A stretch of 41,672 nt of DNA from Pelosinus fermentans (GTDB lineage Bacteria; Bacillota; Negativicutes; DSM-13327): contig DJJR01000045.1 in assembly GCA_002434245.1 (NCBI GenBank), positions 50,014-91,685 of the forward strand, in the 5' to 3' direction. The notes under the pieces were generated by a model. That model was not told the origin of the DNA. It did not search any database and worked only from the letters and a program-made list of their open reading frames with translations. Below, piece by piece: positions 9,388 to 17,145 of the stretch. Position 1 is the stretch's first letter, and every line of letters begins with the position of its first letter. The position numbers and the translations under genes are program-made.

Positions 9388-9432
9388 AACCACCAAGGCA
9401 TAAAAGAATATTCTTTCGATGCCTTTGTGGTT
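9388..9432 (-). terminator. Intrinsic terminator / long hairpin after yhbY
   Basis: A 14-base arm (9388-9401) pairs with 9419-9432 with a single mismatch, and the enclosed bases AAAGAATATTCTTT are themselves palindromic, so the hairpin is nearly continuous. On the minus strand it ends the obgE-yhbY unit just before proB. The following bases are only moderately T-rich, so some read-through into proBA is likely. Its arm lies within about 30 bases of the proB start. Confidence 0.65.
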
Positions 9433-9443
9433 ACGTTTTGTTG

Positions 9444-9761
9444 TTAACTAGGTAATTCTATTTTATGATTTTTTTCTGGATTGCGATTCCGTTTATATAA
9501 AAGGCCATTGCGCCCGATAACCTGGACTAATTCGGCCCCTGCTGCTTCTGCCAATTGTGCAATTATTTCTTTCGGTGCCTCACTGCAATTTTGGAGCACA
9601 CGTACTTTTATTAACTCACGCGCGATTAATGCATCTTTCGTACTATCCAGCAAACTAGCTGACATTCCTGTTTTACCAATCTGCACTACAGGGTCCATAG
9701 TGCTTCCCAAGGATCGTAAATATCGTTTTTGCTTACCTGTTAATGTTGTAATTTCTTCCAC
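9444..9761 (-). CDS. yhbY: YhbY-family (CRM domain) ribosome-associated RNA-binding protein
   Basis: This 105-residue protein is a stand-alone CRM domain. It shows LTGKQKRYLRSLGSTMDPVVQIGKTG at the N-terminus, LIKVRVLQNCSEAPKEIIAQLAEAAGAELVQVIG in the middle and GRNGLLYKRN near the end; the last contains the conserved GxxxLYK RNA-binding loop. E. coli YhbY associates with pre-50S particles, so a role in large-subunit maturation is expected. The start is a GTG, eight bases after AAGGGG. It lies 13 bases downstream of obgE, also a 50S assembly factor, and is the B. subtilis YqeI counterpart. Confidence 0.93.
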   Translation of the reverse strand: MEEITTLTGKQKRYLRSLGSTMDPVVQIGKTGMSASLLDSTKDALIARELIKVRVLQNCSEAPKEIIAQLAEAAGAELVQVIGRNGLLYKRNRNPEKNHKIELPS

Positions 9762-9774
9762 TTATTGTTCCCCT

Positions 9775-11046
9775 TTATGTTCTAAATTCAAATTCCATTT
9801 CACCAATCCGTACAGTATTGCCTTCCTGAACTCCTTTTTCTTTAAGAGCACTTTCAATACCAATACGTTTAAAGAGCTGCTGAAAGCGTCGTACACCTTC
9901 ATCATTATCAAAATTAGTCATCGCAACTAATCTTTCAATTCCCCTGCCACGGATTAAGAACGCACCATCTGTGTCACGACCGATAGTAAAGTCATCTTCT
10001 TGTTTTGCTTCATATACAACGGTACCTTCTGCTTCTTCGGGCACCTCTACATGTTCTAACAATAATTTAGCAGTCTGCTGCATAAGTTCTGGCAATCCTT
10101 CTCCTGTGGCTGCTGAAACAGGGTACAGTTCATATCCTAGTTTTTTCATATACTCAGCCACTCTTGGATAGTTCTCTTGCGCTTCTGCCAGATCCATTTT
10201 ATTAGCAACAATCAGCTGCGGACGAGTCGCTAATTTCTCATTATATAGTTTCAGCTCATTATTTATTTTATTGTAATCCTCTATAGGATCGCGCCCTTCC
10301 AAACCAGATACGTCCAGAACATGAAGAATAACCTTGGTACGCTCAATGTGGCGTAGGAAATCATGTCCAAGACCAATACCTTCATTGGCTCCCTCAATCA
10401 AACCAGGGATATCAGCCAGCACAAAGCTATGGCCTTCATCGAGGCTTACCACACCAAGAACCGGAGTCAAGGTAGTGAAATGATATGCTGCTACCTCAGG
10501 CTTAGCAGCAGATACAACGGATATAATGCTGGATTTTCCTACGCTAGGATATCCTACTAATCCAACATCTGCTAATAATTTAAGTTCTAGCTGTAAAAAA
10601 CGTTCCGCCCCAGGTGCACCATTTTCTGCAAAGGTAGGCGCTCGATTAACACTATTAACAAATCTGGCATTACCTCGACCACCACGGCCGCCTTTTACAA
10701 TAACAGCCTGCTGACCGACTTTCGTCAAATCAGCTACTACTTCTCCTGTATCAGCATCCTTCACCAGTGTACCGGGTGGTACTTTAATATAGGTATGCTC
10801 CGCATGCTGTCCATGCATATTTTTCGTTTGACCGTTGACACCATTGTTGGCAACAAATTTACGCTTATAACGAAAATCAATCAGGGTGTTGGTGTTGGCA
10901 TCAACGATTAATATAACATCTCCCCCTCGACCACCGTCCCCGCCACTTGGACCACCTTTGGGAACAAACTTCTCCCGGCGCCAGCTAGACATACCATTAC
11001 CGCCTTTACCAGATACAACATGAATTCTTGCTCTATCAATAAACAT
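9775..11046 (-). CDS. obgE: GTPase Obg
   Basis: Obg is an essential GTPase in 50S maturation and stress signalling; in B. subtilis it is also needed for sporulation initiation. The order is a glycine-rich Obg fold (1-158, GGPSGGDGGRGGDV at 31-44), a G domain with P-loop GYPSVGKSS (165-173), DIPGLIEGA (212-220) and NKMD (283-286), and a C-terminal OCT domain from about 340. The 423-residue length matches Gram-positive members carrying the OCT domain. AAAGGGG precedes the ATG at 11046. A Spo0B-like gene lies directly upstream, as in B. subtilis. Confidence 0.97.
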   Translation of the reverse strand: MFIDRARIHVVSGKGGNGMSSWRREKFVPKGGPSGGDGGRGGDVILIVDANTNTLIDFRYKRKFVANNGVNGQTKNMHGQHAEHTYIKVPPGTLVKDADTGEVVADLTKVGQQAVIVKGGRGGRGNARFVNSVNRAPTFAENGAPGAERFLQLELKLLADVGLVGYPSVGKSSIISVVSAAKPEVAAYHFTTLTPVLGVVSLDEGHSFVLADIPGLIEGANEGIGLGHDFLRHIERTKVILHVLDVSGLEGRDPIEDYNKINNELKLYNEKLATRPQLIVANKMDLAEAQENYPRVAEYMKKLGYELYPVSAATGEGLPELMQQTAKLLLEHVEVPEEAEGTVVYEAKQEDDFTIGRDTDGAFLIRGRGIERLVAMTNFDNDEGVRRFQQLFKRIGIESALKEKGVQEGNTVRIGEMEFEFRT

Positions 11047-11356
11047 TTTTTAAAACCCCTTTAGGTATAAACCTATCTATGTATTCATCATCAGAGTCAA
11101 TTACAAATCAAAATTACAGATTATGAAATAGACTCTTTCATAAGGCTGCATGTTTACAACATGCTCTATTATCAGTAATATATGTCAATATGCAATAAAT
11201 TACACGCCAACTCTATTCTTTTAAAGCAAAGATTTAGAAGCATTAATAAGGAAAATAAAGCCTTATTAAAAATCTTTACCGAGTCAAAGATAGAGTGTTA
11301 GCACTTTGGTAGAACTTGTCCACTTCAAAAAAGTCGCTGTTAACCATCACGAATAA
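11047..11356. other. 310-base gap between the Spo0B-like gene and obgE
   Basis: No gene is visible. Three things can be seen. A large interrupted hairpin spans 11228-11277: nine bases pair at 11243-11251 with 11261-11269, then eight more at 11228-11235 with 11270-11277, with a seven-base bulge. A possible weak promoter for obgE has TTGCAT (11190-11195) and GATAAT (11168-11173) 16 bases apart on the minus strand. A small hairpin, GCATGT/ACATGC, lies between that promoter and obgE. I found no remnant of a Spo0B C-terminal domain by eye. Confidence 0.4.
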
Positions 11357-11572
11357 TCAGGTTTTATGCAGGTAAGCACAGCGTTCCTCATAAGCTTTTA
11401 CAGCATCAGATACTAAGGCAGGATCTTTCGCTAACTCTTCTATGTATAAAAGAGCTTTTTCTCTACGGCCCATCTGCAGCATGGCATGAATAACTTGCAA
11501 ATGGTTAACAAAATCATGCCGTTGCTTTCTCAATAAAGTAATAATTTCTTCACACACTTCATGATTTTCCAT
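11357..11572 (-). CDS. Minimal Spo0B-like phosphotransfer/dimerisation protein
   Basis: This 71-73 residue protein is essentially only the Spo0B helical hairpin. RKQRHDFVNHLQVIHAMLQMG contains the family RHDFxNHLQV motif; H21 (H19 from the ATG at 11572) corresponds to the histidine that accepts phosphate in B. subtilis Spo0B (H30). Full-length Spo0B is about 190 residues with a C-terminal ATPase-like domain, which is absent here. The gene sits between rpmA and obgE, the position of spo0B in B. subtilis, which supports common descent over coincidence. The start may be a TTG at 11578, but the ATG at 11572 is better spaced from GAAGGG. It might act as a phosphotransfer relay or dimerisation element for a histidine kinase; activity is unproven. 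Confidence 0.75.
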   Translation of the reverse strand: MENHEVCEEIITLLRKQRHDFVNHLQVIHAMLQMGRREKALLYIEELAKDPALVSDAVKAYEERCAYLHKT

Positions 11573-11713
11573 TTTCAATCATCCCTTCTATTGTAAGCCC
11601 CATCTTAAACTATTTTATACTATTATACAACAATCTAGTGTGGTTTTATAGATATTTTTGTCTGCTGTATGTAAGGCAACTACTTTGAAGAAGACAACTT
11701 CAAAAAAAATAAT

Positions 11714-11740
11714 ACCTGCGGCTTTAAGATAGCCGCAGGT
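11714..11740 (-). terminator. Intrinsic terminator after rpmA
   Basis: A perfect ten-base stem (ACCTGCGGCT, 11714-11723, with 11731-11740) encloses a seven-base loop. On the minus strand it is followed by ATTATTTTTTTT. It ends the rplU-prp-rpmA operon 7 bases past the rpmA stop codon, so the Spo0B-like gene needs its own promoter or read-through. Confidence 0.92.
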
Positions 11741-11747
11741 GTAATGA

Positions 11748-12038
11748 TTAGATAGCTTCTTCTGTAGGATATACGCTTACTTGACGGTCGTTACGGCCTT
11801 TGCGTTCAAAAGCCACACGCCCAGCAATTTTTGCATATAAGGTATCATCTTTACCAATGCCAACATTTTGACCAGTATGGAAATGAGTACCTCTCTGGCG
11901 AACTAAAATGCTGCCAGCAGTCACGACTTCGCCTGCGTGACGTTTAACGCCAAGACGCTTAGACTCACTGTCACGACCGTTACGAGTACTACCTACACCT
12001 TTTTTATGAGCAAATAGCTGTAAATTAAAATTAAACAT
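11748..12038 (-). CDS. rpmA: 50S ribosomal protein L27 with cleavable N-terminal extension
   Basis: L27 reaches toward the peptidyl-transferase centre of the 50S subunit. The 96-residue product begins [24 protein letters not shown]. The [10 protein letters not shown] stretch is the known Firmicute extension that Prp protease removes between A and H, exposing the mature N-terminus. The start at 12038 is fixed by AGGAGGTG; that ribosome-binding site overlaps the last two arginine codons and stop of prp, which suggests translational coupling. The frame runs further upstream to 12095 but without support. Confidence 0.97.
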   Translation of the reverse strand: MFNFNLQLFAHKKGVGSTRNGRDSESKRLGVKRHAGEVVTAGSILVRQRGTHFHTGQNVGIGKDDTLYAKIAGRVAFERKGRNDRQVSVYPTEEAI

Positions 12039-12045
12039 CTGTACT

Positions 12046-12366
12046 TCACCTCCTGTGTTCAGAGATACGGACACTTTGCGGATTTGCCTTTGCAATCTCG
12101 GTTAAACCAATTAGCATCGTTTCCAACACAGCATTCGTTAATCGATCCGGATTATCTAATAAACACATCTTTAAATTGCCACTGGCAATATCCAGATGCA
12201 TTCTGGCTCTTAAGTGACGATCCAATCCCAGCACAGCAGTCTGCGTTAAGGCTGATACACCAGCACATACAATATCCTGCCCATGAGGACCTTGATTTGC
12301 ATGTCCAGTAACACGAAACTCAACGATACTTTCTTCTGGGTTTCGAATAATCTTTATCTTGATCAT
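12046..12366 (-). CDS. prp: Ribosomal-processing cysteine protease Prp
   Basis: Prp (formerly YsxB) cleaves the N-terminal extension of ribosomal protein L27. The 106-residue length and the catalytic pair fit exactly: H22 in [17 protein letters not shown] and C34 in the same stretch, the same numbering I recall for the S. aureus enzyme. It lies between rplU and rpmA, two bases from the rplU stop and seven from the rpmA start. It therefore sits directly beside its substrate, whose LQLFA cleavage site is intact. A ribosome-binding site is weak, so translation is probably coupled to rplU. Confidence 0.95.
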   Translation of the reverse strand: MIKIKIIRNPEESIVEFRVTGHANQGPHGQDIVCAGVSALTQTAVLGLDRHLRARMHLDIASGNLKMCLLDNPDRLTNAVLETMLIGLTEIAKANPQSVRISEHRR

Positions 12367-12368
12367 TC

Positions 12369-12680
12369 TTATGCTTCAATCTTCTCGATCACAACCTTAG
12401 TGAACGGTTGACGATGACCTTGACGTCTACGGTAATTCGATTTTGCTTTATATTTGAAAACAAAAATCTTCTTTTCTTTACCTTGAGAAAGAACTTTACC
12501 AGTTACTTTAGCACCAGCTACTAGAGGTTGACCAATCACTACATTACCTTCTGTTACGACAGTAAGTACACGATCGAATTCTACTGCTTCGCCTTCTGCA
12601 GCTTCAACTTTCTCAATGAAAACAACTTCACCTTCAGAAACGCGATATTGTTTACCACCAGTTTGAATAATTGCGTACAT
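12369..12680 (-). CDS. rplU: 50S ribosomal protein L21
   Basis: L21 is a large-subunit protein bound to 23S rRNA. The 103-residue product starts [17 protein letters not shown], the universal L21 N-terminus, and ends with [24 protein letters not shown]. The ATG at 12680 follows GGGAGGTG at good spacing; the frame continues upstream to 12839 but that part is the untranslated leader. It is the first gene of rplU-prp-rpmA, with a strong promoter about 130 bases upstream. Confidence 0.97.
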   Translation of the reverse strand: MYAIIQTGGKQYRVSEGEVVFIEKVEAAEGEAVEFDRVLTVVTEGNVVIGQPLVAGAKVTGKVLSQGKEKKIFVFKYKAKSNYRRRQGHRQPFTKVVIEKIEA

Positions 12681-12810
12681 TATTATTACACCTCCCTCGT
12701 TCTTGTACTCGCCGAATGTGGTATTCTTTTTAAAATCACTCAAAAAGAAATTTATGGAACCTCTCCGTGCGGTTTGGGACACACATAAGCATAAGCGCCT
12801 ACATTGAATG
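12681..12810 (-). promoter_or_regulatory. Putative ribosomal protein L21 leader
   Basis: The roughly 120-base untranslated leader of rplU holds a hairpin with arms TTCTTTTT/AAAAAGAA (about 12724-12749) and, upstream of it, the segment CCCAAACCGCACGGAGAGGT (about 12763-12782). That segment resembles what I recall of the L21 leader described in Firmicutes, which is thought to mediate autoregulation. The match is by memory and not by covariance search. Confidence 0.55.
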
Positions 12811-12839
12811 ATGATAGCATATGCACGGGGCTTTGTCAA
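12811..12839 (-). promoter_or_regulatory. Sigma-A promoter of rplU-prp-rpmA
   Basis: On the minus strand a perfect -35 box TTGACA (12834-12839) and a -10 box TATCAT (12811-12816) are separated by exactly 17 bases. The -35 box abuts the RNase G stop codon. It is among the best matches to the sigma-A consensus in the window and fits a highly expressed ribosomal protein operon. Confidence 0.85.
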
Positions 12840-14294
12840 TTATTTTCCCGACGAATCACTTTCATGCAAGATGGAAAACATTTCAGGATTCATTTCAGCT
12901 AATGCTTCTACCCGTAATGAACAAGCCAGCTCGTGCTCCATACGGGTTAACTCGCCTTGACTTTTAATCATTTCCGCAACAAGAGGATGCACTTGAATGA
13001 CAAAACGTCCCTGCCGCCTGGGTTGACTCATGATATAACGCATCTTGCGCCAGATGTTAATCATTACTGTTTCAGGAGACTGTACCCTGCCGCGTCCTTC
13101 GCAGCATGGGCATTCATTATAAAGCATTCCTTCTACATTTTGCCGAACTTTTTTTCGTGTAATCTCTACTAAGCCCAAGCCAGTAAAACCAAGTATATTG
13201 GTTTTTGTACGGTCACGTTTAAATTCTTCTGCCAGTGCAGCTAATACTGCCTGTTTCTGTTCTTCTTTATCCATATCTATAAAATCAATAATAATAATAC
13301 CGCCAATATCCCGTAAACGTATTTGTCTAACAATTTCGCTTGCTGCTTCTAAATTAGTTCGAAAAACCGTATCTGATAAATTAGTAGACCCGACAAACTT
13401 TCCTGTATTCACATCAATAACCGTTAGCGCTTCTGTTTTATCAATTACAATATAACCACCACATGTAAGCCAAATGGAACGCTGGCCGATCTTCTTTAAC
13501 TCTTCATCAATCCCAAAATGCGTAAAAATATCTTCTTTCCCTTGATAAAGGGTAACTCTGCTTACCAGTTCTGGTGACATATAGTTAAGCAAGTCACAAA
13601 CTCGTCCATAGGCATCCTGGTTATCCAAAATAAATGTTTTTACATCATCGGCTAAGTAATCACGTACGATACGAATTACCAAATCCACATCACGATACAG
13701 CAAGATCGGCGCAGCAGCTCTTTTACCCCTGGCGACAAGTGCCTTCCATAGGTTATAAAGATACTCAATATCTTTTTGCAGATCCTCTTCACTTTTACCT
13801 TCGGACATAGTACGAATAATAACCCCCATACCTTCCGGCCGCACTTTCTCAATAATTTTTTTTAGCCGTATCCTTTCATCTTCGTCCCCTATACGTCTTG
13901 AAGTCGCAATATAATCGACGGTAGGCATTAATACGACAAATCGTCCTGGCAAGGTTAAGTGTGTAGTCGCCCGAGGTCCTTTGGTGCCAATTGCATCCTT
14001 TACAATCTGAACCATAACGTCTTTGCCCACTGTTAAGGCAGTATCAGCAAGCGCCTGAGCAGCACCCTGAGGCAATGCATCGCCAATATACAAAAAAGCA
14101 TTTTTTTCTCTCCCAATATCAATAAATGCCGCTTGCATACCAGGAAGTACATTCTTTGTTTTGCCTTTATATATATTGCCAACACTGTGACCACTTTTAG
14201 TTCGCTCTATGGATACTTCAATCAATTCCTTATCTTCCAAAATTGCCATTCTTGTTTCTTCTGGCGTCATATTCACCACAATTGTTTTTCCCAT
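12840..14294 (-). CDS. rng: Ribonuclease E/G family endoribonuclease
   Basis: This endoribonuclease acts in rRNA maturation and mRNA decay. At 484 residues it has RNase G size, without the long RNase E degradosome tail. It starts with an S1-like RNA-binding domain (about 35-125). The catalytic aspartates lie in VIDVNTGKF and IIIDFIDMD, and the Zn-link CPCC appears in NECPCCEGRGR, where dimers share a zinc ion. GGAGG eight bases upstream supports the ATG. It is third in the operon behind the radical SAM pair, and rplU follows with its own promoter. Confidence 0.95.
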   Translation of the reverse strand: MGKTIVVNMTPEETRMAILEDKELIEVSIERTKSGHSVGNIYKGKTKNVLPGMQAAFIDIGREKNAFLYIGDALPQGAAQALADTALTVGKDVMVQIVKDAIGTKGPRATTHLTLPGRFVVLMPTVDYIATSRRIGDEDERIRLKKIIEKVRPEGMGVIIRTMSEGKSEEDLQKDIEYLYNLWKALVARGKRAAAPILLYRDVDLVIRIVRDYLADDVKTFILDNQDAYGRVCDLLNYMSPELVSRVTLYQGKEDIFTHFGIDEELKKIGQRSIWLTCGGYIVIDKTEALTVIDVNTGKFVGSTNLSDTVFRTNLEAASEIVRQIRLRDIGGIIIIDFIDMDKEEQKQAVLAALAEEFKRDRTKTNILGFTGLGLVEITRKKVRQNVEGMLYNECPCCEGRGRVQSPETVMINIWRKMRYIMSQPRRQGRFVIQVHPLVAEMIKSQGELTRMEHELACSLRVEALAEMNPEMFSILHESDSSGK

Positions 14295-14379
14295 TCCGTT
14301 CCCTCCTTTCTTAATTTTTACATTATTATCATTTTATAACTGCTCTTGAAAAATTGCTGCGGTTACTGATTCCTCTTTC

Positions 14380-15075
14380 TTACAGCTCTACAGGTGACAC
14401 CTGTCTATTTGCATTACTAATATAAAGTCCAGTACGGTGAATCAAGAGATTATCAATGTCTACAGGTAAATCAAACATAGCCACCAAGGCTCCTAAGACT
14501 TCACCCGGCTTTATGCTGCCCGTCGGAGTAATTCGGATTTCCAAAATAAGACGCACGGCCTTTTCCAACGCTGTTAGGGTAATGGGCTTTGCCATATATT
14601 GTTTTATTTCAATTTCTTTTTTTCCTTTAGGAGACTCTCTCGTATATAAAACAGCTTCAGCTCCATTGAACCAGCGGATACTATCCTCAATAATTCCAAT
14701 ATCCTCTGCTAACAACGGTACTGTTATTTCATAAGCAGCTAGGTTGACAATGGCCATTAATGCAGGAACATTTCCTTGCATATAAGCAGCACCTTTTATG
14801 CGAATTCCCACAGGTAATGAAGCTTTGAGATGCTCTACTGCCTGATTTACATCAATCTCTTCCTTACATTCAATATCAATATATTCAGCTTGGCTTGTTA
14901 CCCCTACAGCTAAAGCAGAAGCAAAGGATATTTTCATATGAGGGTTAAACCCTTCCGAATAGGCTACGGGCAATTTAGCTCGTATAATCGCTCTTTCCAT
15001 GGCACTGGCATAATCCAGATGAGAAATATAACGTATTTCTTCCCCTTTTGTAATCTCTAAACGTAATTTTGCCAT
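14380..15075 (-). CDS. TIGR03936-type radical SAM-associated protein (DUF2344)
   Basis: This 231-residue protein begins MAKLRLEITKGEEIRYISHLDYASAMERAI, with SEGFNPHMKISFASALAVG soon after; both are signatures of the DUF2344 family found next to or fused to TIGR03960 radical SAM proteins. The biochemical function is not established. Its ATG overlaps the stop codon of the radical SAM gene by one base (TAATG), and GGGGGAG lies nine bases upstream, so the two are translationally coupled and probably act together. Confidence 0.9.
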   Translation of the reverse strand: MAKLRLEITKGEEIRYISHLDYASAMERAIIRAKLPVAYSEGFNPHMKISFASALAVGVTSQAEYIDIECKEEIDVNQAVEHLKASLPVGIRIKGAAYMQGNVPALMAIVNLAAYEITVPLLAEDIGIIEDSIRWFNGAEAVLYTRESPKGKKEIEIKQYMAKPITLTALEKAVRLILEIRITPTGSIKPGEVLGALVAMFDLPVDIDNLLIHRTGLYISNANRQVSPVEL

Positions 15076-16928
15076 TATGCCCGACTCCCCCAATCTAATA
15101 CCTCAACACCGAGTCCTGGGCATACACCACAAGCACTACAGTGCTCCCTTCTACAGTCACATGTTAATTCTTCTGTTACAGCCTGCTCATATTCACGCTG
15201 CAAAAATTGTTTTGACGCACCTGAAGATAAATGATCCCATGGCATCACTTCATCAAAATCCCGATGGCGGGTTGCATAAAAATAGGGATCGATTTCACAA
15301 GTCTTAAAAGCATCCATCCACACATCATATTTAAAATACTCTGACCATCCGTCAAACCTGGCACCATTTTGCCAGGCTTTCAGCAGTACTTGTCCTAATC
15401 TTCTATCTCCACGGGCAAAGGCTCCTTCTAAGAAGCTGGTACGAGCATCGTGCCAATTAAAGGTAATACTTCGATCCCGAAGACGCGCTTTTAATAATTG
15501 CTGCTTGCGTTCAAATTCATTGGCAAGATCTTGGCCAAACCACTGAAAAGGAGTATGAGGTTTGGGAACAAAGCAAGATACGCTTACTGTTACTTTTGCT
15601 CCTCTGCGTCCTTTTATTTCTTTATATAGATCCAGTACTTTGTAAGCCAGATCTGCAATTCCCAGCACATCCTCATCAGTTTCTGTCGGTAATCCCATCA
15701 TAAAATATAATTTTACCGTGGACCATCCCGCCTGAAAAGCGGCACTCACAGCATCCTCTAGGTTTTTTTGCGTTACTCCTTTATTGATCACATCCCGCAT
15801 ACGCTGAGAACCTGCTTCGGGAGCAAATGTCAGACCACTTTTTCGCACCTGCTGCACTTTTTGTGCAAGATCAATGGAAAAACTGTCAATCCTAAGGGAT
15901 GGCAAAGACACACTCACACCCTGTTCTTTTAGTTCTCCCATTAAAGAGTCAACAAGATCAGGCAAACAAGAATAATCTGCTGAACTGAGGGAAGTGAGAG
16001 ATATTTCATTATATCCTGTGCTGTCTACCATTTCTTTAGCCATTTTCAAGAGCAATTCTGGACGGCGTTCTCGTACTGGTCGATACAGCACTCCCGCTTG
16101 GCAAAAACGGCACCCTCTGGTACAGCCCCGAAACAATTCCAGCATAATGCGATCATGGACAATATCTAGAAAAGGCACAATGGGTCTTGTAGCGTATTCT
16201 ACCTTATTCAAATCTTTTACCACTCGCTTGGTCACAACCAAAGGGGCTTCGGGACAATTAGGCAGTACTTCGGCTACCATACCATTTTCATGATACGTTA
16301 CATCATAAAGCGAGGGTACATAAACTCCGCCAATCTGAGCCAGACTTTTTAAAATTCCTGATCTGCCATTTACTTTTCCTGTTTTTTTCCAGGATGAGAC
16401 TGCCGCAATAATGTCTTCCATTACTTCTTCGCCTTCTCCTAAAACAAGACAGTCAAAGAAGTCTGCAACAGGTTCTGCATTAAATGTACAAGGTCCGCCT
16501 CCGATAATAATCGGCATATGTTCATCCCGCTCTGCAGTAAACAAGGGAATTCCTGCTAAATCCAACATATTTAATACATTGCTATAACTCATTTCATATT
16601 GAAGGGAAAAGCCAACTATATCAAATTCCCTAACTGGCTTTAAACTTTCCAGGGTATAAAGAGGGATATTGCGCTCCCGCATCTCAGCTTCCATATCAAC
16701 CCAAGGTGCATATACCCGCTCTGCAGCAGTATCTTCCCTGTTATTGAGTATTTGATACAAAATTTTTAATCCCAAATTTGACATGCCGACTTCATATACA
16801 TCCGGTAAGGATAAAGCCACTGTTACAGAGACCGTATCATGGTCTTTCTTTATGCTGTTCCATTCATTCCCTGTGTATCGGGCAGGTTTTACGACCCGAT
16901 TTAACATGGCAGGATCTAAAGTTATCAT
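15075..16928 (-). CDS. TIGR03960-type B12-binding-domain radical SAM protein
   Basis: This 617-residue protein joins an N-terminal cobalamin-binding-like Rossmann domain (to about 200) to a radical SAM core. The [4Fe-4S] cysteines are C269, C273 and C276 in RGCTRGCRFCQAG. The C-terminus carries a further cysteine-rich patch, CDCRREHCSACGVCPGLG (from about 593), which could bind another cluster. The family pairs with DUF2344 proteins beside rng/rplU in many Firmicutes. The substrate is unknown; its neighbours suggest an RNA or ribosome modification, which is inference. GGAGG lies about 12 bases before the ATG. Confidence 0.92.
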   Translation of the reverse strand: MITLDPAMLNRVVKPARYTGNEWNSIKKDHDTVSVTVALSLPDVYEVGMSNLGLKILYQILNNREDTAAERVYAPWVDMEAEMRERNIPLYTLESLKPVREFDIVGFSLQYEMSYSNVLNMLDLAGIPLFTAERDEHMPIIIGGGPCTFNAEPVADFFDCLVLGEGEEVMEDIIAAVSSWKKTGKVNGRSGILKSLAQIGGVYVPSLYDVTYHENGMVAEVLPNCPEAPLVVTKRVVKDLNKVEYATRPIVPFLDIVHDRIMLELFRGCTRGCRFCQAGVLYRPVRERRPELLLKMAKEMVDSTGYNEISLTSLSSADYSCLPDLVDSLMGELKEQGVSVSLPSLRIDSFSIDLAQKVQQVRKSGLTFAPEAGSQRMRDVINKGVTQKNLEDAVSAAFQAGWSTVKLYFMMGLPTETDEDVLGIADLAYKVLDLYKEIKGRRGAKVTVSVSCFVPKPHTPFQWFGQDLANEFERKQQLLKARLRDRSITFNWHDARTSFLEGAFARGDRRLGQVLLKAWQNGARFDGWSEYFKYDVWMDAFKTCEIDPYFYATRHRDFDEVMPWDHLSSGASKQFLQREYEQAVTEELTCDCRREHCSACGVCPGLGVEVLDWGSRA

Positions 16929-16974
16929 AAGTAATACTAACCTCCAAATTTTGCTTCAAAAATTATTGTATAAA

Positions 16975-17009
16975 AATCGAGTAACGTATATTGTTTATTT
17001 TACTCGATT
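16975..17009. promoter_or_regulatory. Inverted repeat overlapping the radical SAM operon promoter
   Basis: Perfect ten-base arms AATCGAGTAA (16975-16984) and TTACTCGATT (17000-17009) are 15 bases apart. On the minus strand the first arm begins inside the -10 box and the repeat covers the expected transcription start. It could be a repressor operator or form a hairpin at the 5' end of the mRNA. No known regulator is assigned. Confidence 0.55.
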
Positions 17010-17036
17010 ATATATATACTGCCCAAAAATATCCAA
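17007..17036 (-). promoter_or_regulatory. Sigma-A-type promoter of the radical SAM-DUF2344-rng operon
   Basis: On the minus strand TTGGAT (17031-17036) and a perfect TATAAT (17007-17012) are 18 bases apart. They lie about 80 bases upstream of the radical SAM start codon. Between here and spoIVFB (17037-17145) I see no gene and no clear terminator. Confidence 0.65.
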
Positions 17037-17145
17037 AGTTTAGTCAGATATCCTACCTTACGTTCTACATAATAAGAAAAATTCCTGCCAAAAATGCTAT
17101 ATTCACAAATAATCTTATAGGATGACTTTATTCATTACTGATGTT

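Noticed and set aside
11284..11310. Resemblance to a CIRCE heat-shock operator (GAGTGTTAGCAC)
   Set aside because: Only one half-site-like string is present and the matching inverted half at nine bases is absent.
12681..12839. N-terminal extension of L21 by 53 residues
   Set aside because: The extension covers the promoter and leader, is unlike any L21, and the canonical [12 protein letters not shown] start has a strong ribosome site.
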